DNA of 5,198 nucleotides, from contig DHIM01000132.1 in the NCBI GenBank assembly GCA_002403785.1, forward strand, positions 1-5,198. The letters run 5' to 3'. The DNA comes from Clostridium sp. UBA4746. Its GTDB lineage: Bacteria > Bacillota > Clostridia > Clostridiales > Clostridiaceae. Made by a program: the position numbers and the translations under genes. Positions 5,020 through 5,198 of the stretch are shown here, in pieces; positions within the stretch are counted from its first letter, which is position 1; every line of letters begins with the position of its first letter. Below the pieces are notes generated by a model. That model searched no databases, was not told where the DNA came from, and worked only from the letters and a program-made list of their open reading frames with translations.

Positions 5020-5198
5020 TTATATAACAGTAATATCAAATTTTAATTCTGGAACATCTATATTCTTATCAATGCTATATTTTCCAAATCTATTAATAGG
5101 GTCATTAATAGTCTTTTCCTTGAATAAATCAAACATTACTAAAGATGCTGATGTTGATTGATAAGTCATCCATATTGTACCTAATTCTGTTGAAGTTA
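5020..5198 (-). CDS. C-terminal end of an unrecognised protein (5' end outside window)
   Basis: The minus strand is open from the window edge to a TAA (complement of 5020-5022), giving 58 complete codons. The translation begins TSTELGTIWMTYQSTSASLV and ends DVPELKFDITVI. Mixed hydrophobic and polar residues, normal clostridial codon choice and an uninterrupted frame favour a real coding end rather than a shadow, as no + strand gene overlaps it. The alternating ending suggests beta structure. No catalytic motif, transmembrane segment or known domain is recognisable in this short piece. The gene converges on the rib operon, and the inverted repeat at 4940-5006 probably serves as its terminator. 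Confidence 0.6.
   Translation of the reverse strand, partial: TSTELGTIWMTYQSTSASLVMFDLFKEKTINDPINRFGKYSIDKNIDVPELKFDITVI

Noticed and set aside
1..5198. CRISPR array, tRNA or rRNA genes, prophage attachment sites
   Set aside because: No regularly spaced direct repeats, cloverleaf with CCA-type acceptor end, or rRNA-like blocks were seen on either strand.

Overview
This is an AT-rich window with strong AGGAGG-type ribosome binding sites, A/T-ending codons and T-rich intrinsic terminators. That fits a low-GC Firmicute, most likely Clostridium in the broad sense; the species cannot be fixed from the sequence alone.

Layout: (1) 1-804, the C-terminal half of a [NiFe]-hydrogenase large subunit, cut by the window start. 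(2) 805-1055, a disordered junction. A maturation-protease-like start codon overlaps the hydrogenase stop but the frame ends after 22 codons. An open but start-less minus-strand stretch (829-987) may be a transposase scrap. (3) 1056-4693, a complete riboflavin operon in the order ribD, ribE, ribBA, ribH, all on +. (4) 4694-5019, a 326-base stretch with an intrinsic terminator (4841-4869), a 67-base inverted repeat (4940-5006) and two very short doubtful ORFs. (5) 5020-5198, the C-terminus of an unrecognised gene on the minus strand, converging on the rib operon.

The four rib genes cover the dedicated riboflavin pathway apart from a separate phosphatase step. RibBA supplies both precursors: the pyrimidine from GTP and the four-carbon unit from ribulose 5-phosphate. 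RibD deaminates and reduces the pyrimidine, RibH joins the two branches into lumazine, and RibE dismutates lumazine to riboflavin. All catalytic and metal-binding motifs I checked are present, so the operon should be functional.

The oddest point is regulatory. Clostridial and bacillar ribDEAH operons are commonly preceded by an FMN riboswitch, and I find none of its conserved blocks upstream of ribD. Together with the broken gene start and the possible transposon scrap, this suggests a rearrangement between the hydrogenase locus and the rib operon. I see no evidence for a wholly new biological system here.
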